From Gammaproteobacteria bacterium (GTDB taxonomy: Bacteria; Pseudomonadota; Gammaproteobacteria; Thiohalomonadales; Thiohalomonadaceae), in contig JAPHTQ010000048.1 of assembly GCA_026196275.1 (NCBI GenBank), forward strand, positions 1 to 51,275: 51,275 nucleotides of DNA, in the 5' to 3' direction. Below, in pieces: positions 1-9,835 of this stretch (within the stretch, counting starts at the first letter, position 1; each line of letters begins with the position of its first letter). The notes beneath the pieces are model-generated. The model saw only the letters and a list, made by a program, of their open reading frames with translations. It did not search any database and was not told the DNA's origin. Made by a program: the position numbers and the translations under genes.

Positions 1-1558
1 GGAGGGAGTGGTCGCCGCCGCGCCCCTTGGCAATGTCATGAAACAGGCCGGCGATATAGAGCAGCTCCGGCTTGGCCAGTTGCTGGATAATGCGGCTGCA
101 TAGCGGGAACTCATGATGGTATTCGGGCACCGAGTAACGTCGCAGGTTGCGGACCACGTTGAGGGTGTGCTCATCCACGGTGTAGACGTGGAACAGATCG
201 TGCTGCATCTGCCCGACCACATTGCCGAAGGCGGGGAGGTAGGCGGCGAGCACCCCATAGCGGTTCATGCGCCGCAGCTGGTGGGTGATCCCCTGGGGCT
301 GGCGAAGCAGCTCCATAAACAGGCTACGACAGCGCAGATCGCTACGAAACCGCTCGTCGATGAGATAGGTGTGGGCACGCAGCAGGCGGATGGTGCCGGC
401 ACGCACCCCTTTAAGTGCAGGGTGTTGGGCCAGAATCAGAAACATCTCCAGCAATGCATAAGGGTGCTGTGCGAAGACCTCTGCGGTGGTGACCTCGATA
501 AAGCCGTGGCGCGACTGGAAGCGGCGGTTGATCGGCTTGGGGGTGTCGCTCTGGCCGGCGTAGAGGATCTCCTCCTGAAAATACTGCAGCAGCATCTCGT
601 TGAGCCGTCCCAGCTCCATCACAGTGCGGTAGTAGTCTTTCATGAACTGCTCCACCGCCAGGCGTTTGTCGTCATCCCGATAACCGAACTGTGCGGCCAG
701 GCTGCGCTGATGGTCGAACAGCAGCCGGTCCTCGCGCCGTTTTGCCAGGATATGCAGGCCGTAGCGCACCTTCCACAGAAAGGTCTGTCCCTCGCTCAGG
801 GTGAGATACTCGGTAGCAGTGAGAAAGCCGTGTCCGACCAGATCGCCCAGGGTCTCGGCGCCGAAGTGACGTTTGGCCACCCAGCCGATCATCTGGATGT
901 CGCGCAGTCCTCCCGGCCCCTCCTTGATGTTGGGTTCGAGGTTGAAGGCGGTGTCATGGAATTTGTGGTGACGGGTGATCTGCTCTTCCCACTTGGCGCG
1001 AAAGAAGTCGCGCCCAGGCCAGATGTGGTTCTGGTCGGTCTGTTCGCGCATCGCCTCGAACAGTGCCCTCGGGCCGCACAGCAGGCGTGCCTCCATGATG
1101 TTGGTGGCGACGGTGATATCGTTGCGAGCCTGCTCGATACAGTCCTCGACGGTGCGTACGCTGTGGCCGATCTCCAGTCCCAGATCCCACAGGAACATAA
1201 GGAATTTCTCCAGCGCCGCCCCGTGCTGTTGCAGGGCCTCGGCCTCGGCCAGCAGCATGATGTCGATGTCGGAGTGGGGGTGCAGTTCGCCGCGCCCATA
1301 GCCGCCAACGGCGACAAGGGCGATGCCATCGAGCTCGGTGTCGCAGGTATGGCGCCAGGCATGGATCAGCAGCTGATCTATGAACTGTGCCCGGTGGGCG
1401 ACCAGAGAGGTGATCGGCTCATTGTTGAGAAAGCGGTATTCGAGGAGTTCATGCGCATGCTGGATGGTGTCACGGAACAGTTTTACCGGATTGCTTGTGG
1501 CGCTGAGAGTGGCCTCAAAATCATCCAGGGGAAACAGCTCGGTGACGGCCTCAGTCAT
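1..1558 (-). CDS. glnD: GlnD, bifunctional PII uridylyltransferase/uridylyl-removing enzyme (C-terminus beyond window)
   Basis: GlnD is the nitrogen sensor that uridylylates PII proteins under nitrogen limitation and removes UMP when glutamine is high. About 519 N-terminal residues are present; the gene runs off the left edge. The nucleotidyltransferase motif VAVGGYGRGELHPHSDIDIM lies near residue 85, followed by the helical domain (GPGGLRDIQ). The start of the HD domain (FHDIAKGRGGDHS) is at the window edge. The ATG is one base downstream of the map stop, so the two genes are probably co-transcribed, an order common in gammaproteobacteria. The long plus-strand open frame opposite is only a shadow. 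Confidence 0.96.
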   Translation of the reverse strand, partial: MTEAVTELFPLDDFEATLSATSNPVKLFRDTIQHAHELLEYRFLNNEPITSLVAHRAQFIDQLLIHAWRHTCDTELDGIALVAVGGYGRGELHPHSDIDIMLLAEAEALQQHGAALEKFLMFLWDLGLEIGHSVRTVEDCIEQARNDITVATNIMEARLLCGPRALFEAMREQTDQNHIWPGRDFFRAKWEEQITRHHKFHDTAFNLEPNIKEGPGGLRDIQMIGWVAKRHFGAETLGDLVGHGFLTATEYLTLSEGQTFLWKVRYGLHILAKRREDRLLFDHQRSLAAQFGYRDDDKRLAVEQFMKDYYRTVMELGRLNEMLLQYFQEEILYAGQSDTPKPINRRFQSRHGFIEVTTAEVFAQHPYALLEMFLILAQHPALKGVRAGTIRLLRAHTYLIDERFRSDLRCRSLFMELLRQPQGITHQLRRMNRYGVLAAYLPAFGNVVGQMQHDLFHVYTVDEHTLNVVRNLRRYSVPEYHHEFPLCSRIIQQLAKPELLYIAGLFHDIAKGRGGDHSL

Positions 1559-1559
1559 G

Positions 1560-2327
1560 TTAAAGGGTTTCATCCCGGCGTTGGGTGAGTACCTCGTGAC
1601 CATCCTCGGTGACCAGGATAGTGTGTTCCCACTGTGCCGAGAGACTGCGATCCTTGGTGACGACAGTCCAGCCGTCGCGCATCAGGCTGACATTGCGCTT
1701 GCCGCCGTTGACCATGGGTTCGATAGTGAAGGTCATGCCCGGCTTGAGTTCCAGGCCACTACCGGGTCTGCCGTAGTGCAGTACCTGGGGGTCCTCGTGG
1801 AACTCCTTGCCAATACCGTGGCCGCAGTATTCGCGCACGATGGAGTAGTGGTGGGCCTCGGCGTGGGTCTGGATCGCGTGGCCGATATCGCCCAGGCGCA
1901 TCCCCGGTTTGACCATGTTGATGCCGATGAGCAGGCACTCACGGGCCACCTCTACCAGGCGCCGGGCCTTGATCGCAGGCTCGCCGACGAAGAACATCAT
2001 GCTGGTGTCGCCGTGATAGCCATCCTTGATCACGGTAATGTCGATATTGACGATATCGCCCTTTTTCAGCTTCTTCTCGGCCGGTATGCCATGGCAAACA
2101 ATATGGTTTATCGAGGTGCAGATCGACTTGGGGAAACCGTGGTAATTGAGCGGGGCGGGGATCGCCTGCTGTTCGTTGACGATATAGTCGTGGCAGAGGC
2201 GATCAAGCTCCTCAGTGGTGATACCGGGCCTGACGTGCGGTGCGATCATCTCCAGCACCTCGGCCGCCAGGCGGCCGGCCACGCGCATCTTTTCGATCTC
2301 TTCCGCAGTCTTGATAGTTACGCTCAT
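1560..2327 (-). CDS. map: Methionine aminopeptidase, type I
   Basis: Removes the initiator methionine from nascent proteins; a cytosolic two-metal hydrolase. The protein is 255 residues starting MSVTIKTAEEIEKM, the usual length for type I enzymes. Visible features include the NYHGFPKSICTSINHIVCHG region, metal-ligand Asp residues in DIVNIDITVIKDGYHGDTS, the EYCGHGIGKEFHEDP motif and the final TIEPMV segment. The open frame extends 85 codons upstream, but that stretch is low-complexity intergenic sequence, so the start at the conserved MSVTI is preferred. It is divergent from rpsB, as in many gammaproteobacteria. Confidence 0.96.
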   Translation of the reverse strand: MSVTIKTAEEIEKMRVAGRLAAEVLEMIAPHVRPGITTEELDRLCHDYIVNEQQAIPAPLNYHGFPKSICTSINHIVCHGIPAEKKLKKGDIVNIDITVIKDGYHGDTSMMFFVGEPAIKARRLVEVARECLLIGINMVKPGMRLGDIGHAIQTHAEAHHYSIVREYCGHGIGKEFHEDPQVLHYGRPGSGLELKPGMTFTIEPMVNGGKRNVSLMRDGWTVVTKDRSLSAQWEHTILVTEDGHEVLTQRRDETL

Positions 2328-2410
2328 CTGTTTGATATTCCTGGTTTTGTCCGGTAGCGTGCATGGCGGCGACGGGGCGGGGCCATCCTCAGCAGATTGG
2401 GGTTTTATCG

Positions 2411-2439
2411 TTGTTGAACAAGGGCCCTTATGGTATAAA
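2411..2439 (+). promoter_or_regulatory. Predicted sigma-70 promoter of rpsB
   Basis: TTGTTG at 2411-2416 and TATAAA at 2434-2439 are separated by 17 bases, a good sigma-70 match. This leaves an untranslated leader of about 150 bases before rpsB, long enough for S2 autoregulation as known in E. coli, although no S2-binding fold was modelled. On the opposite strand a weaker pair overlaps this site (TTGCCT, 17 bases, TACCAT) and could drive map, so the two promoters may interfere. Confidence 0.55.
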
Positions 2440-2596
2440 GGGCGGCTTTGATAGGCAAACCCAAAATCGGCCGAAAGCGGATTGTCCGCCCGGGCCGAAA
2501 TCCACACATGTGTTGAAGGGTTATCCGGGTGCCCCGCGAGGGGTTGGTTAACCGCCGACACATGGAGGAAAAACCCAACCACAGGAGTTATGTAAG

Positions 2597-3349
2597 ATGT
2601 CTAACGTTACCATGCGTCAAATGCTGGAGGCCGGCGTACACTTCGGCCACCAGACCCGTTACTGGAACCCCAAGATGGGTCCGTTCATCTTCGGTGACCG
2701 TAACAAGATCCACATCATCAACCTCGAGAAGTCCTTGCCGCTGTACAACGATGCGATGAATTTCATCTCCAAGCTCGCATCCAAAAAGGGCAATATCATG
2801 TTTGTCGGTACCAAGCGCCAGGCCCGCGACATTATCCGCGAAGAGGCCGAGCGTTGCAGCATGCCCTATGTGAACCACCGCTGGCTGGGCGGCATGCTGA
2901 CCAACTACAAGACCGTCAAGCAGTCGATCAAGCGCCTGAAGGATCTTGAGGCGATGGACCAGGACGGTTCGCTGGACCGCTTGACCAAGAAAGAGGCGCT
3001 GATGCGCCGTCGCGAGATGGAGAAGCTGGATCGCAGCCTGGGTGGTATCAAGGATATGGCGGGTCTGCCCGATGCGCTGTTCGTCGTTGACGTGGGTCAC
3101 GAGAAGATCGCCATCACCGAAGCGAAGAAGCTCGGTATCCCGGTAATTGCCGTTATCGATACCAACGGCAGCCCGGAGGGGATCGACTATGTTATCCCCG
3201 GCAACGATGATGCGATCCGTGCCATCACCCTCTATGTACAGGGTGCGGCCAATGCGATCCTTGAGGGCAAGGCCTCTTCCTCAACCGGCGGTAGCGCCAA
3301 GGATGAGTTCATTGAGGTCACCGGGGAGGATACCGAGGCGGCAAGCTAA
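2597..3349 (+). CDS. rpsB: 30S ribosomal protein S2
   Basis: Structural protein of the small ribosomal subunit, needed for S1 recruitment. It is 250 residues and starts [20 protein letters not shown], the classic S2 N-terminus. Conserved segments [26 protein letters not shown] and [15 protein letters not shown] are present. A Shine-Dalgarno (ACAGGAG) precedes the ATG. It heads the rpsB-tsf-pyrH-frr cluster; a terminator-like hairpin directly downstream would reduce read-through into tsf. Confidence 0.98.
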   Translation: MSNVTMRQMLEAGVHFGHQTRYWNPKMGPFIFGDRNKIHIINLEKSLPLYNDAMNFISKLASKKGNIMFVGTKRQARDIIREEAERCSMPYVNHRWLGGMLTNYKTVKQSIKRLKDLEAMDQDGSLDRLTKKEALMRRREMEKLDRSLGGIKDMAGLPDALFVVDVGHEKIAITEAKKLGIPVIAVIDTNGSPEGIDYVIPGNDDAIRAITLYVQGAANAILEGKASSSTGGSAKDEFIEVTGEDTEAAS

Positions 3350-3366
3350 ACGCCCGGACCATCCAG

Positions 3367-3392
3367 AAAAAGGGGGCATTGCCCCCTTTTTT
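3367..3392 (+). terminator. Rho-independent terminator/attenuator between rpsB and tsf
   Basis: GGGGGC at 3372-3377 pairs with GCCCCC at 3381-3386 around an ATT loop. Five A's precede the stem and six T's follow it. Its place between two translation-factor genes suggests partial termination that sets the S2:EF-Ts ratio; the efficiency cannot be judged from sequence. Confidence 0.8.
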
Positions 3393-3473
3393 GAAACAAG
3401 AATTTGATTCCGCCGCCAGTTTAATGGCGGCGGGGTAACACGTACTGATGAATTGCTGAGAGGATATAAAGAC

Positions 3474-4355
3474 ATGGCAATTACCGCTGCAATGGTAAAG
3501 GATCTGCGCGAGCGCACCGGCGCCGGCATGATGGAGTGCAAGAAGGCTCTGGTGGAGTGTGATGGTGACATCGATGCGGCCATCGAGCACATGCGCAAGA
3601 CCGGTCTGGCCAAAGCCGACAAGAAGGCCGGCCGTACTGCCGCCGAGGGCCTGATCGCCATCAAGGCCAGCGATGACAACAAAAAGATTGCCATCGTTGA
3701 GGTCAACTGCGAAACCGACTTTGTCTCCAAGGGAGATGACTTTCAGAGTTTCTGCAACGAAGTGGCCCAACTGGCTCTGGATAAGCAGCCTGCTGATATG
3801 GACGCCCTGCTGGCGCTGCCGATGGCTGCCGGCAACTCAGTCGCCGATACCCTGAAGACGATGATCGCCAAGATTGGAGAGAACATGACCGTGCGCCGCT
3901 TCAAGCTGATGAGCAGCGCCAACGGTCAGCTGGCCAGCTACTCCCACGGTAGCCGCATCGGCGTTGTGGTTGATATCGAGGGTGGGAGTGCCGAACTTGG
4001 TCGCGACATTGCCATGCACATCGCTGCGAGCAAGCCGCAGGCGGTTTCTGCTGATGATGTCGACCCGGCACTCATCGAAAAGGAAAAAGAGATCTTCACC
4101 GCCCAGGCCCAGGAGAGTGGCAAGCCTGCCGAGATTATCGAGAAGATGATCGGTGGTCGCATCAACAAGTACCTCAAGGAGATCACCCTGTTGGGTCAGC
4201 CCTTCGTCAAGGATCCCGACACCACTGTTGAGAAGCTGCTTAAGAGTGCCGGTGCCAAGGTTATCGCTTTTGAGCGTTTTGAGGTGGGCGAGGGTATCGA
4301 GAAGAAACAGGAGAACTTCGCCGACGAGGTGATGGCCCAGGTTAAAGGTAGCTGA
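3474..4355 (+). CDS. tsf: Elongation factor Ts
   Basis: Nucleotide-exchange factor for EF-Tu. The protein has 293 residues starting [20 protein letters not shown] and carries the UBA-like N-terminal domain with ECKKAL and the EF-Tu-contacting segment [13 protein letters not shown]. The start was placed at the conserved MAITA, preceded by GAGAGGA, rather than at a codon seven positions upstream. It is followed three bases later by pyrH. Confidence 0.98.
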   Translation: MAITAAMVKDLRERTGAGMMECKKALVECDGDIDAAIEHMRKTGLAKADKKAGRTAAEGLIAIKASDDNKKIAIVEVNCETDFVSKGDDFQSFCNEVAQLALDKQPADMDALLALPMAAGNSVADTLKTMIAKIGENMTVRRFKLMSSANGQLASYSHGSRIGVVVDIEGGSAELGRDIAMHIAASKPQAVSADDVDPALIEKEKEIFTAQAQESGKPAEIIEKMIGGRINKYLKEITLLGQPFVKDPDTTVEKLLKSAGAKVIAFERFEVGEGIEKKQENFADEVMAQVKGS

Positions 4356-4358
4356 GCC

Positions 4359-5096
4359 ATGAGCGTCGCCGACAGTGAACTGACTTACAAGCGTATCCTT
4401 CTCAAGCTCAGCGGCGAAGCGCTGATGGGCGAACAGGGTTTCGGTATCGATCCGGCTGTGGTGCAGCGCATCTCCAGGGAGATCGCTGAAGCCGTTAAGG
4501 CCGGCGTTGAGGTCGGTTTGGTGATCGGCGGCGGTAATATTTTTCGTGGTGTCAGTCTGGCCTCCGGCGGTATGGAGCGAGCCACGGCTGACCACATGGG
4601 TATGCTGGCCACGGTGATCAATGCCCTGTCCGTGCAGGACGGCCTGGAGAAGGCGGGAGTGGCGGTGCGTGTGATGTCGGCACTGCCCATTCACCAGGTC
4701 TGTGAGGATTACGTACGACGCCGCGCCATCCGTCATCTGGAAAAGGGACGGGTGGTGATCATGGCGGCGGGGACCGGTAACCCCTTCTTTACGACTGATT
4801 CTGCGGCAACTCTGCGTGGGATCGAGATTAATGCCGATTTGGTGCTAAAGGCGACCAAGGTGGATGGTGTGTATAGCGCTGATCCGGTTAAGGACCCCGA
4901 CGCGAAACGCTATTCACGTCTGACCTATGATGAGGTGCTGGAGCGCCAACTCGGGGTAATGGATTTGACGGCTATCGTATTGTGCCGTGATCATAATTTG
5001 CCGCTGCGAGTGTTCAACATGAATGAACCTGGCGTGCTGTTGCAGATCCTGCGCGGTGAGGATGTGGGTACGTTGGTAGAGCGTGGAGAAAAGTGA
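4359..5096 (+). CDS. pyrH: UMP kinase
   Basis: Phosphorylates UMP to UDP in pyrimidine synthesis; in bacteria a hexameric amino-acid-kinase-fold enzyme. It is 245 residues. Visible motifs are KLSGEALMG at the N-terminus, [10 protein letters not shown], the regulatory/UMP region [16 protein letters not shown] and [10 protein letters not shown]. The stop codon overlaps the frr start (TGATG), indicating translational coupling. Confidence 0.98.
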   Translation: MSVADSELTYKRILLKLSGEALMGEQGFGIDPAVVQRISREIAEAVKAGVEVGLVIGGGNIFRGVSLASGGMERATADHMGMLATVINALSVQDGLEKAGVAVRVMSALPIHQVCEDYVRRRAIRHLEKGRVVIMAAGTGNPFFTTDSAATLRGIEINADLVLKATKVDGVYSADPVKDPDAKRYSRLTYDEVLERQLGVMDLTAIVLCRDHNLPLRVFNMNEPGVLLQILRGEDVGTLVERGEK

Positions 5097-5653
5097 TGAT
5101 TAACGACATTCAAAAAGACGCCGAATCCCGTATGCAAAAAAGCATCGAGGCGCTGAAAGGTGAGTTGAGCAAGATTCGCACGGGTCGTGCCCACCCAAGC
5201 CTGTTAAATCATATCACCGTCGACTATTACGGTTCTCAGGTACCGATTGGCCAGGTGGCCAATATCTCTGTTGAGGACTCACGCACCCTGGCCGTCACTC
5301 CCTGGGAGAAGCCGATGGTCTCTGTGGTGGAAAAGGCGATCATGACCTCCGATCTGGGTCTTAACCCCTCCAGTGCCGGTACGGTGATCCGGGTGCCGAT
5401 GCCGCCACTGACCGAGGAGCGCCGCCGGGATTTGACCAAGGTGGTCAGGAATGAGGGTGAGCACAGCAAGGTGGCGATCCGCAACATCCGCCGCGATGCC
5501 AACTCCGATATCAAGGCGCTGCTCAAAGAGAAGGATATCAGCGAGGATGAGGCCCGCGGTGCCGAGGAGAACATCCAGAAGATCACCGATAAGTATATTG
5601 CCGAGGTCGACCAGCTGGTTGAGGCCAAGGAAAAGGATCTGCTGTCCATCTAG
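5096..5653 (+). CDS. frr: Ribosome recycling factor
   Basis: Splits post-termination ribosomes together with EF-G. With the ATG at 5096 it is 185 residues, the E. coli length, and begins [20 protein letters not shown] one codon upstream would add a single residue. The family signature [15 protein letters not shown] and the highly conserved [20 protein letters not shown] are present. The ATG shares its first base with the pyrH stop. Confidence 0.98.
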   Translation: MINDIQKDAESRMQKSIEALKGELSKIRTGRAHPSLLNHITVDYYGSQVPIGQVANISVEDSRTLAVTPWEKPMVSVVEKAIMTSDLGLNPSSAGTVIRVPMPPLTEERRRDLTKVVRNEGEHSKVAIRNIRRDANSDIKALLKEKDISEDEARGAEENIQKITDKYIAEVDQLVEAKEKDLLSI

Positions 5654-5664
5654 ACGGAACAGCG

Positions 5665-5690
5665 CACCGGCAATTTGCCGGTGTTCTCTT
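5665..5690 (+). terminator. Weak terminator-like hairpin between frr and uppS
   Basis: CACCGGCA (5665-5672) pairs perfectly with TGCCGGTG (5676-5683) across an ATT loop and is followed by a T-rich but broken tract (TTCTCTT). It may partially terminate or stabilise the upstream mRNA. The next gene starts only 39 bases further on, so read-through is expected. Confidence 0.45.
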
Positions 5691-5721
5691 ATCACAATAG
5701 CGACGGCGGATATTGGTGGGC

Positions 5722-6483
5722 ATGGCCGAAAAAGAGAATTCCAACTCCCCATTGCAGAAAATACCCCGGCACGTTGCCATCATCATGGATGGTAACGGCC
5801 GCTGGGCACGTAAGCGACACCTGCCCCGCGTTGCCGGGCATCGTGTCGGTCTGGAAGCGGTGCGCAAGACGATTAAGGGTTGCATCGCCTCCGGCGTCGA
5901 GGCCCTCACCCTGTTTGCCTTCAGCAGTGAAAACTGGCGCCGTCCGAAAGACGAGGTCGGGGTGCTGATGAATCTGTTCTTGTCGGCACTGCAGAGTGAA
6001 GTTAAAAAATTAGATAAAAATGGTGTTCGCCTGAGGGTTATCGGCGATATCAGTGCATTCAATGAAGAGTTGCAGCAGCGTATCATCGATAGCGAGGCGC
6101 TGACCCGGAATAATGACAGATTATGTCTGAATATTGCGGCCAATTACGGCGGACGCTGGGATATAACCCAGGCCTGCCGTTACCTTGCCGGGGAGGTTGT
6201 GGCAGGACGACTGCAAAGCGGGCAAATAACACCCGAGCTGATCCGGCAGCAACTTTCCCTGAGTGATTTGCCCGAGCCTGATCTGTTTATTCGCACCGGC
6301 GGTGAGCAGCGCATCAGCAACTTCCTGCTCTGGCAGTTGGCCTATACAGAACTCTATTTTACCGATTTGCTGTGGCCCGAATTCGATGAGCAGGCACTGA
6401 CCGAGGCCTTCGCCTCCTATGCCGGGCGCCAACGTCGCTTTGGCCGCACCGGCGAACAGGTCGAACAGGGCGGGCATGCTTAA
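5722..6483 (+). CDS. uppS: Undecaprenyl diphosphate synthase
   Basis: Condenses isopentenyl diphosphate units onto farnesyl diphosphate to make the C55 carrier for peptidoglycan and O-antigen. The protein is 253 residues. Diagnostic motifs: HVAIIMDGNGRWA with the catalytic Asp near residue 26, FAFSSENWRRP, NIAANYGGRWDI, and FIRTGGEQRISNFLLWQ followed by YFTDLLWPEF. An upstream TTG in frame adds three codons, but the ATG at 5722 fits better. It overlaps cdsA by eight bases. Confidence 0.97.
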   Translation: MAEKENSNSPLQKIPRHVAIIMDGNGRWARKRHLPRVAGHRVGLEAVRKTIKGCIASGVEALTLFAFSSENWRRPKDEVGVLMNLFLSALQSEVKKLDKNGVRLRVIGDISAFNEELQQRIIDSEALTRNNDRLCLNIAANYGGRWDITQACRYLAGEVVAGRLQSGQITPELIRQQLSLSDLPEPDLFIRTGGEQRISNFLLWQLAYTELYFTDLLWPEFDEQALTEAFASYAGRQRRFGRTGEQVEQGGHA

Positions 6484-7285
6484 ACAACGCATCATTACCG
6501 CGCTTATTCTTGCACCGCTTACGGTGTGGGGGATCTGGGCCCTCTCTTCCCCCCTCTTTGCCCTGATCCTGGCACTGATCTTTTCGCTCGGCGGCTGGGA
6601 GTGGGCGCGCCTGAGCGGTCTGCAACATACATCAGGGCGTCTCCTCTATGCTGCGCTGCTTGGTGGGATGATGTATGGCACCTACCTGTTGCTGCAGCAG
6701 GAGAGCTGGGCTGCGGTGATCCTGGTGCTTGCGCTGATGTGGTGGACCCTGGCACTGATGTCAGTGCTGGGTTATCCGCAGAGCAGTGGTTTGTGGCGCC
6801 TGGCCTTCGCACGTGGTGTGGCCGGTATCTTTATCCTGCTGCCCGCCTGGGCGGCGATGGTGTTGCTGCATCGCGAATTTGGGCCGGGTTATGTGATTCT
6901 GCTGATCATGCTCGTCTGGGGCGCTGATATTGGCGCCTATTTTGCCGGCCGCGCCTTTGGCAAACACAAGCTGGCCCCCCGTGTCAGTCCCGGCAAGACC
7001 CGGGAAGGCGTGCTGGGAGGCATGCTACTGGCGTTGGCGGTGGCGTTAGTGGCGGCACTTTGGCTGAAGCCTGCTGGCAATATAACGGCCTTCCTGCTGC
7101 TGTGTGTCCTGACGGTCGCCATCTCAGTGTTGGGGGATTTAGTGGAGAGCCTGTTCAAACGTATTGCTGATGTGAAAGACAGCGGCGATCTGTTGCCCGG
7201 CCATGGCGGGGTGATGGATCGTATCGACAGTCTGACCGCTGCGGCACCGATATTTACACTGGGATTGGTATGGCTGAGCCGATAA
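6476..7285 (+). CDS. cdsA: Phosphatidate cytidylyltransferase
   Basis: Integral inner-membrane enzyme converting phosphatidic acid and CTP to CDP-diacylglycerol. The protein is 269 residues starting [15 protein letters not shown], with about eight hydrophobic helices. The C-terminal CDS signature, [21 protein letters not shown] followed by [14 protein letters not shown], is intact. An in-frame start 19 codons upstream lies inside uppS and is not needed. The 3' end overlaps dxr by 16 bases. Confidence 0.97.
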   Translation: MLKQRIITALILAPLTVWGIWALSSPLFALILALIFSLGGWEWARLSGLQHTSGRLLYAALLGGMMYGTYLLLQQESWAAVILVLALMWWTLALMSVLGYPQSSGLWRLAFARGVAGIFILLPAWAAMVLLHREFGPGYVILLIMLVWGADIGAYFAGRAFGKHKLAPRVSPGKTREGVLGGMLLALAVALVAALWLKPAGNITAFLLLCVLTVAISVLGDLVESLFKRIADVKDSGDLLPGHGGVMDRIDSLTAAAPIFTLGLVWLSR

Positions 7286-8466
7286 AAGGGGTTTGCGTTC
7301 TCGGTGCCACCGGCTCCATCGGCGTGAGTACGCTGGATGTGGTGGCGCGCCATCCCGAACGCTATCGGGTGGTTGCCCTGACGGCCAACCGTCAGGTCGA
7401 GCGGCTGCAACAGCAGTGCCTTGAACACAGTCCCCGTTTTGCGGTGATGGTGGATGAGAATGCCGCTGAGCAGTTGCGCCAGGGGCTGCAACAGCTTGGT
7501 TCAGCGACCGAAGTGTTGAGCGGTGGTGAGGGGCTGGAGTATGTCGCCTCGCTGGATGAGGTGGACACTGTGATGGCAGCGATTGTCGGTGCTGCCGGTC
7601 TGCCGCCGACACTCGCAGCGGCACGTCACGGCAAGCGGGTGCTGCTGGCCAACAAGGAGGCGCTGGTGATGTCCGGCCAGCTGTTCATGGATGAGGTTCA
7701 CCAACACGGGGCAAAGCTGTTACCGATCGACAGCGAGCATAATGCCATCTTCCAGTGCATGCCGGTTGATTTTGAACAGGGGCTGCCTCAGGTAGGGGTC
7801 CGCCGTATTCTGCTGACCGCATCAGGCGGCCCGTTTCGCAGTACACCGCTGGAGCAGCTGGCGGCGGTGACCCCGGAGCAGGCGGTGGCACATCCCAACT
7901 GGTCGATGGGCAGAAAGATCTCCGTTGATTCGGCCACCATGATGAACAAGGGGCTGGAGGTGATAGAGGCCTGCTGGTTGTTCAAGACCACGCCCGCCAA
8001 TATTCAGGTGGTACTGCACCCACAAAGTGTGATCCACTCTATGGTCGAGTATGCCGATGGTTCGGTGCTGGCCCAACTGGGTAATCCAGACATGCGTACA
8101 CCGATCGCCCATGCCCTGGCGTGGCCGGAGCGGATTGACTCCGGCGTACCCAGCCTGGATATGTTCAGTGTCGCCAGGCTCGACTTTGAGGAGCCCGATC
8201 TACAGCGGTTCCCCTGCCTGCGCCTGTCAATGGAGGCGATGGAGAGGGGCGGCACGGCACCGACCATCCTTAATGCCGCCAATGAGATCGCGGTAGAGGC
8301 GTTTCTGGACCAGCGCATCGGCTTCACCGCTATTCCGGAGATCATTGAGACTACCCTGACACGCCTGCCGGCTAACCCGGCGGACTCTCTGGCGAGGATC
8401 TTCGACGATGATGCCGCAGCCCGAGCGGTGGCGGGCGAAGTGGTTGCCGGAGTTCGCAAACCATGA
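7270..8466 (+). CDS. dxr: 1-deoxy-D-xylulose 5-phosphate reductoisomerase
   Basis: Second enzyme of the MEP isoprenoid pathway, making 2-C-methyl-D-erythritol 4-phosphate with NADPH. It is 398 residues. It shows the nucleotide-binding loop [27 protein letters not shown], and the metal/substrate segment [35 protein letters not shown] includes the flexible-loop Trp. It supplies precursors for uppS, its upstream neighbour, and overlaps both cdsA and rseP. Confidence 0.98.
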   Translation: MAEPIKGVCVLGATGSIGVSTLDVVARHPERYRVVALTANRQVERLQQQCLEHSPRFAVMVDENAAEQLRQGLQQLGSATEVLSGGEGLEYVASLDEVDTVMAAIVGAAGLPPTLAAARHGKRVLLANKEALVMSGQLFMDEVHQHGAKLLPIDSEHNAIFQCMPVDFEQGLPQVGVRRILLTASGGPFRSTPLEQLAAVTPEQAVAHPNWSMGRKISVDSATMMNKGLEVIEACWLFKTTPANIQVVLHPQSVIHSMVEYADGSVLAQLGNPDMRTPIAHALAWPERIDSGVPSLDMFSVARLDFEEPDLQRFPCLRLSMEAMERGGTAPTILNAANEIAVEAFLDQRIGFTAIPEIIETTLTRLPANPADSLARIFDDDAAARAVAGEVVAGVRKP

Positions 8467-9827
8467 TTAATATCCTGCTGACCATTCTCTCACTGCTGGT
8501 AGCGTTGAGCTTGCTTATCGCTGTGCATGAGCTTGGCCATTTCCTGGTGGCACGATGGAGCGGGGTGAAGGTGCTGCGTTTCTCCATCGGATTTGGTAAG
8601 CCGTTGTGGCAACGGCGCTTTGGTGCGGACCAGACCGAGTTTACCCTGGCATCGATACCACTCGGCGGCTATGTGAAAATGCTCGATGAGCGTGAAGGCG
8701 AGGTGGCAGATGAGGAGTTGCATCGGGCCTTTAACCGTCAGCCGCTGAGCAAGCGCACCGCCGTGGTGGTGGCAGGACCGCTGTTCAATTTCATTTTCGC
8801 CATTTTCGCCTACTGGTTAATGTTTGTGGTCGGTGTCAGCGGTATTAAACCGTTGCTGGGTGAGATTGAAGCGGGCACTATCGCCTACGAAGCAGGTCTG
8901 CGTGGCGGACAGGAGATCCTGACAGTGGATGGCAAGGAGACCCCGACCTGGCAGTCTGCTGTTGAGGCGATTATGCCGAAGATGATGTTGAATGAAACGG
9001 TCAACCTGACCGTCTTCGACGGCGGGATCACCCTGGAGAAACAGTTGGTGTTCAGCGGAATAGCCGCAGAGAGCAAACCTCAGGAACTGTTTGATAAACT
9101 AGGACTCAAAGTCTATCAGCCACCGATTGAGCCGATCATCGGTGAGGTTCTTTCAGGTTCTGTCGCCGACAGGGCGGGAGTGGTGGCGGGAGACCGGGTG
9201 ATCACCGCGGCGGGACGTGCCATTACAACATGGCAGCAGCTGGTCGACACCATTTCCGAGCATCCGGGGAAGAGGCTTGAACTGGTCGTGGAGCGAGAGG
9301 GCGCGGAGGTGGTGATTGCGCTGCGTCCGGAGAGCATCGACAGCGCTGATGGCCCGGTGGGAAGAATTGGTGCGGCGGTGAACGTTGACCCCCTAATTTA
9401 CCAGTCCCTGCAGAGTGAGATGCGCTACGGTGCGGTGCCGGCGGTTGCTGCCGCACTGGGACGTACCTGGGAGATGAGTACACTGACCCTCAAAATGATC
9501 GGCGAGATGATCATGGGGCGTGCCTCGGTGGAGAATCTCAGTGGGCCAATCGGTATTGCACAATATGCCAAGCAATCAGCCTCTGCAGGATTTAGCCAGT
9601 TTTTGAAATTTTTGGGTCTGATCAGTGTCAGTCTTGGTGTACTGAACTTGCTTCCCATCCCGGTGCTGGATGGGGGGCATCTGCTTTATTACGCTATCGA
9701 GGCGATACGGGGCAGGCCTGTCTCAGAGCAGTTTGAGGCAATGGGACAGCGTGTCGGCCTGGCAGTGATCCTGGTGCTGATGATAGTAGCAGTCTACAAC
9801 GACTTACTTCGCCTGGCCGTTAATTAA
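8463..9827 (+). CDS. rseP: RseP, site-2 intramembrane metalloprotease
   Basis: Cleaves anti-sigma factor RseA within the membrane to release sigma-E during envelope stress, and clears signal-peptide remnants. It is 454 residues. The zinc motif HELGH lies at residues 22-26 in the first membrane helix; two PDZ domains occupy roughly residues 115-310; the second active-site motif [14 protein letters not shown] is near the C-terminus. Its position just upstream of bamA and skp is conserved, linking the protease to outer-membrane assembly genes. Confidence 0.97.
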   Translation: MINILLTILSLLVALSLLIAVHELGHFLVARWSGVKVLRFSIGFGKPLWQRRFGADQTEFTLASIPLGGYVKMLDEREGEVADEELHRAFNRQPLSKRTAVVVAGPLFNFIFAIFAYWLMFVVGVSGIKPLLGEIEAGTIAYEAGLRGGQEILTVDGKETPTWQSAVEAIMPKMMLNETVNLTVFDGGITLEKQLVFSGIAAESKPQELFDKLGLKVYQPPIEPIIGEVLSGSVADRAGVVAGDRVITAAGRAITTWQQLVDTISEHPGKRLELVVEREGAEVVIALRPESIDSADGPVGRIGAAVNVDPLIYQSLQSEMRYGAVPAVAAALGRTWEMSTLTLKMIGEMIMGRASVENLSGPIGIAQYAKQSASAGFSQFLKFLGLISVSLGVLNLLPIPVLDGGHLLYYAIEAIRGRPVSEQFEAMGQRVGLAVILVLMIVAVYNDLLRLAVN

Positions 9828-9835
9828 CAATAATT

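Noticed and set aside
113-1588. 491-codon plus-strand open frame opposite glnD
   Set aside because: The opposite strand encodes a fully recognisable GlnD; the plus-strand product has no family features and is a GC-rich shadow.
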